Origin: Streptomyces phaeoluteigriseus
GTDB lineage: Bacteria > Actinomycetota > Actinomycetes > Streptomycetales > Streptomycetaceae
DNA length: 64,000 bases
Direction of reading: 5' to 3'
Assembly: GCF_001896135.2 (NCBI RefSeq)
Contig: NZ_MPOH02000016.1
Coordinates: forward strand, 523,010-587,009
The translations under genes were made by a program, and so were the position numbers. The notes below the pieces were generated by a model. It had not been told where the DNA came from. It did no database searches and saw only the letters and a program-made list of their open reading frames with translations. How positions within the stretch are numbered: the stretch's first letter is position 1; every line of letters begins with the position of its first letter. Below are positions 9,801 through 20,318 of the stretch, one piece after another.

Positions 9801-10688
9801 GGCGGCGTCATCCACGAGATGACGGAGGCACGGGATGTACGGATGGGGATGTACGGGCATTCCAACCAGGTGGCCCATCACTCCCTCTACATGTACGACG
9901 CGGCCGGGCAGCCCTGGAAGACGCAGGCCGGGGTACGGGAGGCGCTGGCACGGCTGTACACGGGCAGCGCGATCGGGCAGGGCTATCACGGTGACGAGGA
10001 CAACGGCGAGCAGTCTGCCTGGTACCTCTTCTCCGCGCTCGGCTTCTACCCGCTGGTGATGGGCAGCGGCGAGTACGCGGTCGGCTCCCCGCTGTTCAAG
10101 AAGGCCACCGTCCACCTGGAGAACGGTGAGGACCTGGTGATCCGGGCGCCGCGGAACAGCGCCCGCAACGTGTACGTGCAGGGCCTCAAGGTCAACGGCC
10201 GCGCCTGGACGTCGACTTCGCTCCCCCACTCGCTGCTGGCGAAGGGCGCGGTCCTCGAATTCGACATGGGCCCGAAGCCCTCGGCGTGGGGCAGCGGGAA
10301 GGGCGCGGCGCCCGTGTCGATCACCAAGGACGACAAGGTTCCGACGCCACGCACGGACGTCCTCACGGGCGACGGCGCCCTGTTCGACAACACGTCGGCG
10401 ACAGGGACCGACGTGTCGGGGACCGTGGACCTGCCGGTCGGCGTCGACGAGACGGCGGTCCAGTACACGCTGACGTCGGCCGAACAGGCCGAAGCACCGA
10501 CGGCCTGGACCCTTCAGGGCTCGTCCGACGGCGTGACCTGGACCGACCTGGACCGGCGCTCCACCGAGTCGTTCCGCTGGGACCGGCAGACCCGGGCGTT
10601 CTCGGTCGCACGGCCGGGCTCGTACCGGCACTACCGGTTGGTCTTCGACGGGCAGGCCGTTGTCACGGAGGTCGAGTTGCTGTCGTGA
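6840..10688 (+). CDS. Secreted GH92 alpha-1,2-mannosidase with two discoidin-like carbohydrate-binding domains
   Basis: 1282 aa. A signal peptide (RRAVVCTAALVMAASAPGAAVA, here split: basic RR then AAVA cleavage region near residue 36) directs secretion. An F5/8 type C/CBM32-like domain occupies about residues 95-235 (VEFDLPEPAAVTMYALTS, RHFRLEVTRNHG). The GH92 catalytic region follows, about residues 420-1130, with the family signature HGDEDNGEQSAWYLFSALGF. A second discoidin-like half domain ends the protein (QYTLTSAEQAEAPTAWTL, RHYRLVFDGQ). GH92 enzymes trim alpha-1,2-linked mannose from N-glycans or mannans with Ca2+-dependent inversion. The ATG at 6840 has GGGAGG about 12 nt upstream. It stands alone, next to an aminosugar importer, fitting extracellular glycoprotein foraging. 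Confidence 0.9.
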   Translation: MQRFVARPRWIRWRRAVVCTAALVMAASAPGAAVAQPDRGPDPGAGRGSGHVPVTGREFASSFETGERAPDWRSTVESTPGGGKRAAGVDGGYGGGLPGEVTDRVTDVRASAENTAGGEVKENLVDGEAGTKWLAFEATGWVEFDLPEPAAVTMYALTSANDAAQRDPADWTLKGSADGADWTTLDSRAGETFDKRLQTKTYTLGAPASYRHFRLEVTRNHGAGILQLADVRFGTGGGSDPVPPDMQTVVDRGPSGSPTAKARAGFTGLRALRYAGRHTADGRGYSYNKVFDVNVRVGPRTRLAYRIFPSMAEGDLDYAATNVAVDLAFTDGTYLSGLGATDQYGFALSPRGQGVAKSLYVNQWNDVVAAIGSVAAGKTVDRILVAYDSPGGPARFRGWVDDIALRPAPPEAPKAHPSDYAVTTRGTNSSGSFSRGNTFPATAVPHGFNFWTPVTNASTLGWLYDYSRGNNADNLPTIQAFSASHEPSPWMGDRQTFQVMPSAAAGVPDTGRVARALPFRHANETARPHSYKVRFENGLTAEMAPTDHAAALRFTYPGDDASVVFDNVTDQAGLTLDTEKGVVTGYSDVKSGLSAGATRLFVYGEFDAPVTDGASSGVKGYLRFDAGADRSVTLRLATSLIGVDQARDNLRREIPEGTAFETVERRAQGQWDELLGTVEVEGATPDQLTTLYSNLYRLYLYPNSGFEQVGSTYKYASPFSPMPGPDTSTHTGAKIVEGKVYVNNGFWDTYRTTWPAYSLLTPSRAAELADGFVQQYKDGGWTSRWSSPGYADLMTGTSSDVAFADAYVKGVGLDAESAYDAAVKNATVVPPSSGVGRKGMATSPFLGYTATDTHEGLSWALEGYLNDYGIARMGRELFRKTGEKRYKEESEYFLNRAQGYVHLFDTEAGFFQGRDTQGDWRVESSAYDPRVWGYDYTETNGWGYAFTAPQDSRGLANLYGGRDGLAQKLDTYFATPETASPEFVGSYGGVIHEMTEARDVRMGMYGHSNQVAHHSLYMYDAAGQPWKTQAGVREALARLYTGSAIGQGYHGDEDNGEQSAWYLFSALGFYPLVMGSGEYAVGSPLFKKATVHLENGEDLVIRAPRNSARNVYVQGLKVNGRAWTSTSLPHSLLAKGAVLEFDMGPKPSAWGSGKGAAPVSITKDDKVPTPRTDVLTGDGALFDNTSATGTDVSGTVDLPVGVDETAVQYTLTSAEQAEAPTAWTLQGSSDGVTWTDLDRRSTESFRWDRQTRAFSVARPGSYRHYRLVFDGQAVVTEVELLS

Positions 10689-10775
10689 TCCGCAGCAGCA
10701 GAAGGCGGGGCGGGGTGCGCCGAAAGGCCCCCCGCAGCCGCTGGAACCCGGTCGACACGGCCACCCACTTGCCTG

Positions 10776-10796
10776 ATCTATCGAATCTCGATAGAT
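10776..10796. promoter_or_regulatory. Perfect inverted repeat ATCTATCGA-N3-TCGATAGAT
   Basis: A 9-3-9 perfect palindrome, AT-rich against its surroundings, 31 nt upstream of the DUF2975 start. It is the obvious candidate operator for the XRE repressor encoded two genes down, which would autoregulate the pair. Confidence 0.6.
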
Positions 10797-10826
10797 TTCC
10801 ATCGCAGGTCGATGGAAGGGGAGATC

Positions 10827-11324
10827 ATGGGAAAGCTGACCGTGCTCGCGCTGCGTGGCGTGCTCGTGGCACTGCTCGCCGGTTCGGTGTTCCTGCAGGC
10901 GGTGATGGTGCCACTGTTGGGCAGGGACCTGGACGAGGCCGACACCGACCTCGCCTACCCGCCCTCCGCGTTCCTGGTGACCGTCATCCTGGGCATCGTG
11001 ACAGCACAGGTCGTCCTGGTCTGCGTATGGCGCCTGGTGACGATGGTGCGGCGGGGAACCGTCTTCTCCCACGCCGCTTTCCGGTACGTCCACATCGTGA
11101 TCGGCGCCTTCGTGGCGGCCGCCCTTCTGATGTTCACGCTCGGGGTCCTGCTGGCTCCGGGCGAGGCCGTCGCCCCGGGGGTCGTCCTGCTGATCGGCGG
11201 CGCCGTCATGGCGATCCTGGGCGTGGCGCTCGTCGTGCTCGTGCTGCGCATGCTGCTCGCCCAGGCCGTGGCCCGCGATGTCGAGGCGGCACAGCTGCAG
11301 GCCGAACTCGCCGAGGTGATCTGA
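10827..11324 (+). CDS. DUF2975 four-helix membrane protein
   Basis: 165 aa from the ATG at 10827, which has GGAAGGGGAG immediately upstream (an earlier in-frame ATG at 10812 lacks a site). Four hydrophobic segments: ALRGVLVALLAGSVFLQAV, FLVTVILGIVTAQVVLV, IVIGAFVAAALLMFTLG and VLLIGGAVMAILGVALVV. A short RRGTVFSHAAFRYV cytoplasmic loop lies between TM2 and TM3. The family is typically encoded next to a small YozG/XRE regulator, exactly as here (stop and start overlap, TGATG). Its biochemical function is unknown. Confidence 0.75.
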   Translation: MGKLTVLALRGVLVALLAGSVFLQAVMVPLLGRDLDEADTDLAYPPSAFLVTVILGIVTAQVVLVCVWRLVTMVRRGTVFSHAAFRYVHIVIGAFVAAALLMFTLGVLLAPGEAVAPGVVLLIGGAVMAILGVALVVLVLRMLLAQAVARDVEAAQLQAELAEVI

Positions 11325-11608
11325 TGCCGATCGTCGTCGACATCGACGTGATGCTGGCCAGGCGAAAGATGTCCGTGGGCGAACTCGCGGAGCGCGTCGG
11401 GATCACACCCGCCAACCTGGCGGTCCTCAAGAACGGCCGCGCCAAGGCGGTGCGCTTCTCGACGCTGGCCGCCCTCTGCGAGGTGCTGGAGTGCCAGCCC
11501 GGGGACCTGCTGCGCTGGGAGGCCGGTGCGGAGGACGGCGGGGCCGGGTCGGGGAACCGAGACCACTGCGAGGGCTGCGGCCGGGGCCGTCGCGGACGGG
11601 TGACGTGA
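11324..11608 (+). CDS. XRE/YozG-type HTH repressor
   Basis: 94 aa with an XRE fold over about residues 7-66: MLARRKMSVGELAERVGIT is helix 1-2 and TPANLAVLKNGRAKAVRF the recognition region. The C-terminal tail (EGCGRGRRGRVT) is basic. It overlaps the DUF2975 stop by one base, so the two are translationally coupled. Probable role: repressor of its own operon through the palindrome at 10776-10796. Confidence 0.75.
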   Translation: MPIVVDIDVMLARRKMSVGELAERVGITPANLAVLKNGRAKAVRFSTLAALCEVLECQPGDLLRWEAGAEDGGAGSGNRDHCEGCGRGRRGRVT

Positions 11609-11880
11609 CGCGTCCGCGACGCCGGCGGCCCCGGCCGCCGCACGCCGACCCGACGCACCAGGCCGAAGCGGGGTGGACCCGTCAAGGCCCGGTGCGTTCA
11701 GGGTCTGGTGCGTCCCGGAGGTTACGGGGTTCCGTGGGCTCCGGGACCGGTGGCTCCGGAAACGCTCCGGTGGCTCCGCTTCCAGCATGAGGCGAGCGTG
11801 ACGACTCAACCCCACGAATCAACCGCCTCGCACAGGGAGTCCGTCCTTCCATCTACGGACCGTGCGGGCATGGATCGGCG

Positions 11881-11919
11881 CGGGTGCGGGTGCGAGTTCG
11901 GGTGCGGGTGCGGGTGCGG
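11881..11919. repeat. Short GGGTGC hexamer repeat
   Basis: Five GGGTGC-type hexamers, interrupted once, in the gene-free interval 11609-12110. Apart from this repeat and the CebR-like palindrome at 12004 I see no supported gene in that interval. Confidence 0.6.
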
Positions 11920-12003
11920 ATGTTCAGCGGGTACCGGTGCGAAAGCGGTACGGAAGGGAGGGGTTGAGGCGGGAGCGACCCCGGCGGGTTCCGGTCCACC
12001 ATA

Positions 12004-12017
12004 TGGGAGCGCTCCCA
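12004..12017. promoter_or_regulatory. CebR-box-like palindrome TGGGAGCGCTCCCA
   Basis: A perfect 14-bp palindrome identical, as I recall it, to the consensus operator of CebR, the LacI-family cellobiose-responsive repressor of Streptomyces. No cellulase, beta-glucosidase or sugar transporter gene starts beside it: the nearest genes are a C-terminal end on the minus strand (12111) and the XRE gene ending at 11608. It appears to be an orphan site. Confidence 0.6.
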
Positions 12018-12110
12018 CCCCACCTGTGCGGAAGGTAGCGCCGTAGGGCGGACTTGTAAACGAAAGTGACGTCGTTGCGCGGAATCGAGAGTCCGGCAAA
12101 GACGCGCGCC

Positions 12111-12665
12111 TCATCCGGCCGGTGGTGAAATGCCTACGGAACGGGTGAACTCGGCAAGGTCTCGGAAATCGGTTTCACGCAGACCGAGCCGCGGACTGAC
12201 GTGGTGCAGAAGCGCCGGCGCCCGATGGTGGGCGGTCACGTATTCCTGGTCGACATCTGCCTGTTCGTCATCGACCCAGGCGAACGGGCGGCCGTTCGCG
12301 TACTCCACCAGAGGGCCCGTCTTCCAGTGGACCCCATCGGGGCGGTCCTGCAACAGAGCGTCACCGAAGTCGACGAAGGAGAGGTCGGGAAGGCCCAGCA
12401 CCGGGGCGATCCACCGGTTGGCGTCCGCCATCCATGTGGTCGCCCAACAGAGTTCGTAGCCGAGCCGGAGCAGGGCTCTCCCGTGCTCCGGGTTCAGCCA
12501 TACTCGTAGGGGACGCCGGCTGAGCGTGAGACCGCGTCGCTCCTCGGCGGCACCGGTGCTTTGGGGCACCCTGATCGTCGTGTAGCCCTCGGGGCGCCTC
12601 TCCGGCTTTGCGGCATAGGGGTTGAGGGGTCCGTCCACGTCGAGAAACAGCAGTGGTCGGTTCAT
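12111..12665 (-). CDS. HAD-like hypothetical protein
   Basis: 184 aa beginning MNRPLLFLDVDGPLNPYAA, the DxDG nucleophile motif of HAD-superfamily phosphatases. A second conserved Asp appears in WVDDEQADVD, and WATTWMADANRW resembles the substrate-lid region of small actinobacterial HAD proteins of unknown substrate. GGGGGAG lies upstream of the ATG. No operon partner is apparent. Phosphatase activity is plausible; the substrate cannot be named. Confidence 0.7.
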   Translation of the reverse strand: MNRPLLFLDVDGPLNPYAAKPERRPEGYTTIRVPQSTGAAEERRGLTLSRRPLRVWLNPEHGRALLRLGYELCWATTWMADANRWIAPVLGLPDLSFVDFGDALLQDRPDGVHWKTGPLVEYANGRPFAWVDDEQADVDQEYVTAHHRAPALLHHVSPRLGLRETDFRDLAEFTRSVGISPPAG

Positions 12666-12765
12666 GGTCTCCCCCGGTCTCGCTCTGCAGGACGCAGCGA
12701 CTGTGCTCCGGCGTCAGCCTATTTCCACTCGCGACCCGGTCGATCCCGTCGACCCGGCAGTGCCG

Positions 12766-12909
12766 ATGGCGCCACCGACCGAGGAGGCCCACGCCGATCT
12801 CGCGGCCGCGAGCCGGCGGGTGGTGCCGATGCGCGAGGTCCTCGGAGTCGCCGCCGACTTCGCCCGCCGGACGGGCCCTGCCGATCCCGGGTTCCTCGGG
12901 CAGGTGTGA
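12766..12909 (+). CDS. Very small ORF, possible gene remnant
   Basis: 47 codons beginning MAPPTEEAHADLAAASRRVV, divergent from the HAD-like gene. It is amphipathic and lacks a clear ribosome-binding site. The sequence looks protein-like (VLGVAADFARRTG) but I do not recognise it. It could be a degraded remnant. Confidence 0.25.
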   Translation: MAPPTEEAHADLAAASRRVVPMREVLGVAADFARRTGPADPGFLGQV

Positions 12910-12951
12910 GCCACTGCCGAGGAGACGGTCGGCGTCGGTTTTCCGGACGCG

Positions 12952-13625
12952 TCATCGCTGCCGCTCCCCGGCGGGTGCGCCGTACCAGCGCCAGTGGGTG
13001 AGGCGGGGGTGTCCCGGGAGTTCCGCGCGGCCGTGGCCCAGAGGAGGGTGGGCCACCGGGGGGTGCCGGTCGGGGCGTCCGGGAAGAGCCTGGTCAGCAC
13101 CCGGTCGCACAGGTCGGCGTCGGGCGCCCAGTCGAGGCCGAGCCCCTCGGCGACGTCGTGCAGGTGCACCAGCGTCTCGACGACGCCCATCGCGGCGAAG
13201 CCCTCCGGGTCGGCCACGCCGAAGACGTGGTGGGACCGTACCGTCGGCGGCGTGGTGCGCACGACGGCCGTGAGCAGGGCGCCGCACGCCTCCAGGACCT
13301 GCAACAGTCCGGCCGGGCCGGCCGCACGGTCGGCGAAGATGACGTTCGCCGGACCACCCGGCTTCTTCCGGCTCCACACGAACGGCACCTCGGTGTCCGA
13401 CGGCGGCCGCCGCGGGCCGAGTTGGGCGGCGTAGGCGAACAGGTCGTCGGCAAGGTGCTCGATAGTCTCCCAGCAGTCCCACTCCAAGGAGCCGGCCCTG
13501 GCGTCCCAGCGCGAGGCCTCCGCCCCGTGCAGGGTGGTCACGGCCAGACGGACGGCGTACTCCACGTCGTCCCCGGTGACGGAGGCACTCGTTGCTGAAC
13601 CGCTTGCTGCACGTGTTTCGGGCAT
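12952..13625 (-). CDS. Maleylpyruvate isomerase/DinB-like protein, frameshifted near the C-terminus
   Basis: The N-terminal 200 residues form a mycothiol-dependent maleylpyruvate-isomerase/DinB four-helix bundle: SLEWDCWETIEHLADDLFAY with a metal-site His, ETLVHLHDVAEGLGLDW with two more His. Near 13031 the frame slips. The alternative frame gives LLWATGRAELPGHPRLTHWRW, the usual family C-terminus, ending at the stop at 12952. Restoring one G (ACGGCC to ACGGGCC on the minus strand) repairs it. The uncorrected frame would add about 90 unrelated residues. Function in this class ranges from thiol-dependent isomerase to unknown. Confidence 0.7.
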
Positions 13626-13684
13626 GGCCGGACCGTATCAACAGCCCTCCGGGCACTGTCGGTGGCAGCTCGTAGGGTGCGGGC

Positions 13685-14370
13685 ATGACCGAAGGGTTCG
13701 ACATGTACGGCGGGATGACCAGGGCGTTGCTCGGACGGGAGGGGGCCTGGGCGTTCGTCCGGGACTTCGCCGCCTGCTGGGAGCGGCCGTTGGCACCGGG
13801 GGACGGTTGGGACGAGGGGGAGATCGACGCGGCCGAGCGGCGGCTCGGGGTGCGGTTGCCGCGGCGCTGCGGGAGGCGTACGGCCTGTTCGGGCGGCGGG
13901 ACGACCTGACGCGCAACCACGACAACCTGCTGCCGCCGAAGGAGCTGTACGTCGATGACGGCGGCGGCGTGCTCGTGTACCAGGTCGAGAACCAGGGATG
14001 CGCCTACTGGGGCGTCCTCCTGAAGGACCTGGAACAGGACGATCCGCCGACCGTGACGCGGCTCGACGGCCTCGGCGCACGGTGGGAGCCCTGGGAAGCG
14101 CGGCTCTCCGTCGCCTGCATCGCGATGGTCATGTCGGAGTTCGTGCTGCTGGACGAGGGGCCGACGGACTACGTGGAGCTGGAGGAGGGGACCGACCTCG
14201 GGCGGGCTTTCCGACGGCTCCCGGACGTGGGGCGTGAGACGCGCTGGTTCACCGGCCCCGACGTGCTGATGCGCGAGATCGCCGGGGAGTTCGTCAACGT
14301 CAGGGCCCGTACCGGGGCGGCCCTGGACACCGTCCGCGAGGCCGTGCCCGGAGACTGGCTGGAGGGCTGA
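13685..14370 (+). CDS. SUKH/SMI1-KNR4-like protein, frameshifted
   Basis: The start MTEGFDMYGGMTRALL and the stretch GWDEGEIDAAERRLGVRLP match the SUKH-domain opening. The continuation AALREAYGLFGRRDDLTRNHD lies one frame away from about 13861. Adding one G after 13860 joins them into a protein of about 228 aa ending GDWLEG. SMI1/KNR4 (SUKH) proteins are often immunity or scaffold proteins linked to polymorphic toxins, but no toxin is adjacent. Divergent from the maleylpyruvate-isomerase-like gene, with a 59-nt gap. Confidence 0.65.
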
Positions 14371-14509
14371 CCGCAAGCCACGGCCGTCGACGGCCCTTCC
14401 GGCAACCCTTCTCGGCGGCTCTTCTCGGCGGCCCTTGTCGGAGGCCCGGATCCTGTGGCCGCCCTGGGGGTGGGTGATGACCCGGGACAACCGTGGCCAC
14501 ACACGGCGA

Positions 14510-14543
14510 AGGGCCGCACCCCCGTCATCGGGGGAACGGCCCT
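14510..14543 (-). terminator. Terminator hairpin after aconitase
   Basis: Nested stem AGGGCCG/CGGCCCT enclosing CCCCCG/CGGGG about 30 nt downstream of the aconitase stop. It also lies downstream of the SUKH gene, so it may serve both convergent genes. Confidence 0.65.
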
Positions 14544-14570
14544 CGTCCGCGTTGCCGAACCGCTTGCCCG

Positions 14571-17470
<2,900 letters not shown>

Positions 17471-17527
17471 CTAAGGTCAAGTTAGGTCACCCTTACTGGG
17501 GTGGCGGCTGCGGTGCGCCTCGGCAGA

Positions 17528-17545
17528 TATCTCGATGTCGAGATA
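17528..17545. promoter_or_regulatory. Perfect palindrome TATCTCGA-TG-TCGAGATA (MarR/TamR-type operator)
   Basis: An 8-2-8 perfect inverted repeat 124 nt upstream of the aconitase start. TATCT/AGATA palindromes are typical MarR-family operators. TamR, a MarR protein responding to trans-aconitate, is reported to control aconitase in S. coelicolor, so that assignment is plausible but inferred. A weaker TTAGGTCAC-containing stretch at 17482-17500 only loosely resembles an iron box. No gene is evident between 17405 and 17919. Confidence 0.6.
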
Positions 17546-17919
17546 ACTCTAGTACATGGGCGCCGGTTGGTCATGCCCGGGGCCGCCACGCCGCGACACG
17601 GCACGCCCACGACGGCCGGACCCCCGGTGCGCGGCTCCGCACCCCACACGCCCTCCCGCCAGGCCTTCCGCCCCGCACCGCACCCGGGCCGCCGGGGGGG
17701 GCCGGGGGGCCGGGGGGCGATGTTCGCGAAGCGGTTCGGGATCTTCCCGACATGGCGTCACCTGCCGGTGCGTCAGCCCGGTCCAGGGAGCGGCCGGCCC
17801 CGCCACGCCCCGACCTCGACTCGGTCATGACCCGGCCATGACCCGGCCGGGCGGGGGTAGACGAAGGCGGAGCGCTTCCGCACGACACCCCGACATACCG
17901 ACCGAGAAGGAGAACTCCG

Positions 17920-18120
17920 ATGGCTCTCACGTTCCGCAAGAGTTTCCGCATCCTTCCGGGGGTGCGCCTGAACATCAACCGACGTTCGTGGTCCATCACC
18001 ACCGGTGGCGGCTCGCACGGCCCGCGCCACACCCACAGCAGCACGGGACGTCGTACGACATCGATGGATTTGCCCGGACCTTTCGGGTGGCGTCGTACGC
18101 GTAACACCAAGCGGCGTTGA
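17920..18120 (+). CDS. DUF4236 small basic protein
   Basis: 66 aa beginning MALTFRKSFRILPGVRLNI, the DUF4236 signature, followed by SWSITTGGGS and a very basic tail ending RRTRNTKRR. GAGAAGGAG sits upstream of the ATG. Small DUF4236 proteins are widespread and of unknown function. It precedes the XRE-MurA gene by 64 nt on the same strand. Confidence 0.7.
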   Translation: MALTFRKSFRILPGVRLNINRRSWSITTGGGSHGPRHTHSSTGRRTTSMDLPGPFGWRRTRNTKRR

Positions 18121-18162
18121 CGGGGCATCACCCCATCGGACCCCCCAAGAGGTGCGATCTCA

Positions 18163-18173
18163 TATCTGAGATA
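18163..18173. promoter_or_regulatory. Palindrome TATCTGAGATA immediately upstream of the XRE-MurA gene
   Basis: A perfect 5-1-5 inverted repeat 12 nt before the ATG. Its TATCT/AGATA half-sites equal those of the larger palindrome at 17528. It is a candidate autoregulatory operator for the HTH domain of the downstream protein. Confidence 0.45.
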
Positions 18174-18184
18174 ACCTCAACCCC

Positions 18185-19714
18185 ATGGCAGACGACTACC
18201 TCGTACGCATCGGCAGGCTCATCCGTGACGCCCGACAGCACAGGGGCTGGACACAGGCGCAGTTGGCCGAGGCGCTCGGAACAAGCCAGAGCGCCGTCAA
18301 TCGCATCGAGCGCGGCAACCAGAACATCAGCCTTGAGATGATCGCTCGAATCGGTGAAGCCCTGGACAGTGAGATCGTCTCACTGGGCTACGCGGGGCCG
18401 ATGCATCTGCGCGTCGTGGGCGGCCGACGGCTGTCCGGCGCCATCGACGTGAAGACCAGCAAGAACGCGTGTGTGGCCCTGCTGTGCGCCTCGCTGCTCA
18501 ACCGGGGGCGCACAGTGCTGCGCCGGGTCGCCCGCATCGAGGAGGTCTACCGCCTCCTGGAGGTGCTCAGCTCGATCGGCGTACGGGCACGCTGGATCAA
18601 CGAGGGTGTCGACCTGGAGATCGTGCCGCCGGCCGAACTGGACATGGCGGCGATCGACGCCGAGGCCGCCGTACGCACCCGCTCGATCATCATGTTCTTC
18701 GGTCCGCTGCTGCACCGCATGGACCAGTTCAAGCTGCCGTACGCCGGCGGCTGCGACCTCGGGACGCGGACCATCGAGCCGCACATGATCGCGCTGCGCC
18801 GGTTCGGGCTGGACATCGCGGCGACGGAGGGGCAGTACCACGCCGTCGTCGACCGTGCCGTCCGCCCGGACCGGCCGATCGTGCTGACCGAGCGCGGGGA
18901 CACCGTCACGGAGAACGCGCTGCTGGCCGCCGCCCGGCACGACGGGGTGACCGTCATCCGCAACGCCTCCTCCAACTACATGGTCCAGGACCTCTGTTTC
19001 TTCCTGGAGGCGCTCGGCGTCAAGGTCGAGGGCATCGGCACCACGACGCTCACCGTGCACGGTGTGCCGGACATCGACGTCGACGTGGACTACTCCCCCT
19101 CCGAGGACCCGGTCGAGGCGATGAGCCTGCTGGCCGCCGCCGTCGTCACGGAGTCGGAGCTGACGGTGCGACGGGTGCCGATCGAGTTCCTGGAGATCGA
19201 GCTGGCCGTGCTGGAGGAGATGGGGCTCGATCACGACCGTACGCCGGAGTACGTCGCCGACAACGGCCGTACGCGCCTGGTCGACCTCACCGTCCGGCCG
19301 TCGAAGCTCGAGGCGCCGATCGACAAGATCCACCCGATGCCGTTCCCCGGCCTGAACATCGACAACGTGCCGTTCTTCGCGGCCATCGCGGCCGTCGCCC
19401 AGGGCAAGACCCTCATCCACGACTGGGTCTACGACAACCGCGCGATCTATCTGACCGACCTCAACCGCCTCGGCGGCCGGCTCCAGCTCCTCGACCCGCA
19501 CCGGGTCCTGGTGGAGGGCCCGACCCGCTGGCGCGCCGCCGAGATGATGTGCCCGCCGGCGCTGCGGCCCGCGGTGGTCGTCCTGCTGGCGATGATGGCG
19601 GCGGAGGGGACGTCCGTGCTGCGCAACGTCTATGTCATCAACCGCGGTTACGAGGACCTGGCCGAGCGCCTCAACTCGATCGGGGCACAGATCGAGATCT
19701 TCCGGGACATCTGA
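18185..19714 (+). CDS. murA2: XRE HTH fused to a MurA-like enolpyruvyl transferase
   Basis: 509 aa. Residues about 5-62 are an XRE DNA-binding domain (LAEALGTSQSAVNRIERG). Residues about 75-505 are an EPSP/MurA fold with the KN pair (KTSKNACVALLCASLL), the PEP-loop cysteine (YAGGCDLGTRTIEPH; equivalent of E. coli MurA Cys115) and the late LRPAVVVLLAMMAAEGTSVLRN and INRGYEDLAERLNSIGA elements. It may transfer enolpyruvate to UDP-GlcNAc, or use that fold to sense UDP-GlcNAc and regulate transcription. The catalytic Asp region is altered (FPGLNIDNVPFF), so activity is uncertain. Position matches murA2 (SCO5998, recalled) beside aconitase. The biosynthetic cluster begins just after it. Confidence 0.82.
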   Translation: MADDYLVRIGRLIRDARQHRGWTQAQLAEALGTSQSAVNRIERGNQNISLEMIARIGEALDSEIVSLGYAGPMHLRVVGGRRLSGAIDVKTSKNACVALLCASLLNRGRTVLRRVARIEEVYRLLEVLSSIGVRARWINEGVDLEIVPPAELDMAAIDAEAAVRTRSIIMFFGPLLHRMDQFKLPYAGGCDLGTRTIEPHMIALRRFGLDIAATEGQYHAVVDRAVRPDRPIVLTERGDTVTENALLAAARHDGVTVIRNASSNYMVQDLCFFLEALGVKVEGIGTTTLTVHGVPDIDVDVDYSPSEDPVEAMSLLAAAVVTESELTVRRVPIEFLEIELAVLEEMGLDHDRTPEYVADNGRTRLVDLTVRPSKLEAPIDKIHPMPFPGLNIDNVPFFAAIAAVAQGKTLIHDWVYDNRAIYLTDLNRLGGRLQLLDPHRVLVEGPTRWRAAEMMCPPALRPAVVVLLAMMAAEGTSVLRNVYVINRGYEDLAERLNSIGAQIEIFRDI

Positions 19715-20318
19715 GCCCTCGTCGCCGACGGGCCGCCGCACATGGCTCGACCTGCACGGACGCGGGTCCGTCAAGGTGCGGCGGCAGCCGGGGGACGTTC
19801 CCGGGACCTCGGGCCGGGGCCTGGCCGTCGGCAGTCGTCCGGTGCTGGACGGCCGGGGACCGCGTCCATGACGGCGAACCGACTCGGCGTGTCCGTCGGG
19901 GGCATGGAGTCCGGTGCCGGTCGCGGTGGCACCCAGGTCGAGCCCGGGAGCGAGCCCCACGGCCTCGGCGAGCCGGGAGCGCTCCTCCTCGATCACGACC
20001 GTGTACGCGGAGAAGTCCTGACCGGTCGGCAACGGGGCGGGGCAACGCCGTCGCGTCAGCGGTCGCGCCGGCCGCGGTGCGCAGTGACGACGACCGGCGG
20101 ACGGCGGCGGGACGGCGGGGTTCGCCAGGCGCTTCGCTGCCGTATCCGGTCATGCGTGCGCGGGCCTTACGAGGACAGGCACCGTGCCGGGCCTGACCGC
20201 CCCCCGGCGTACACCGCCACTTCACCGGCGCGCCCCGTCGCCGGCGCCCGCTCGCTCCTGCGCGTCGGGCGGTGATCGGCGGGGAGGCGTGGCCGGCGAC
20301 CTCTCCGGTGGTGCCTCG
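19715..20318. other. 604-bp junction between conserved chromosome and gene cluster
   Basis: No supported gene. A minus-strand frame starting at 20032 begins with a protein-like stretch (TGQDFSAYTVVIEEERSRL) that quickly becomes low-complexity Arg/Pro/Gly, so it could be a remnant. No att-like repeat or tRNA is evident. Confidence 0.5.

Noticed and set aside
17482-17500. IdeR/DmdR iron box before aconitase
   Set aside because: Only about 11 of 19 consensus positions match and the right half-site is poor.
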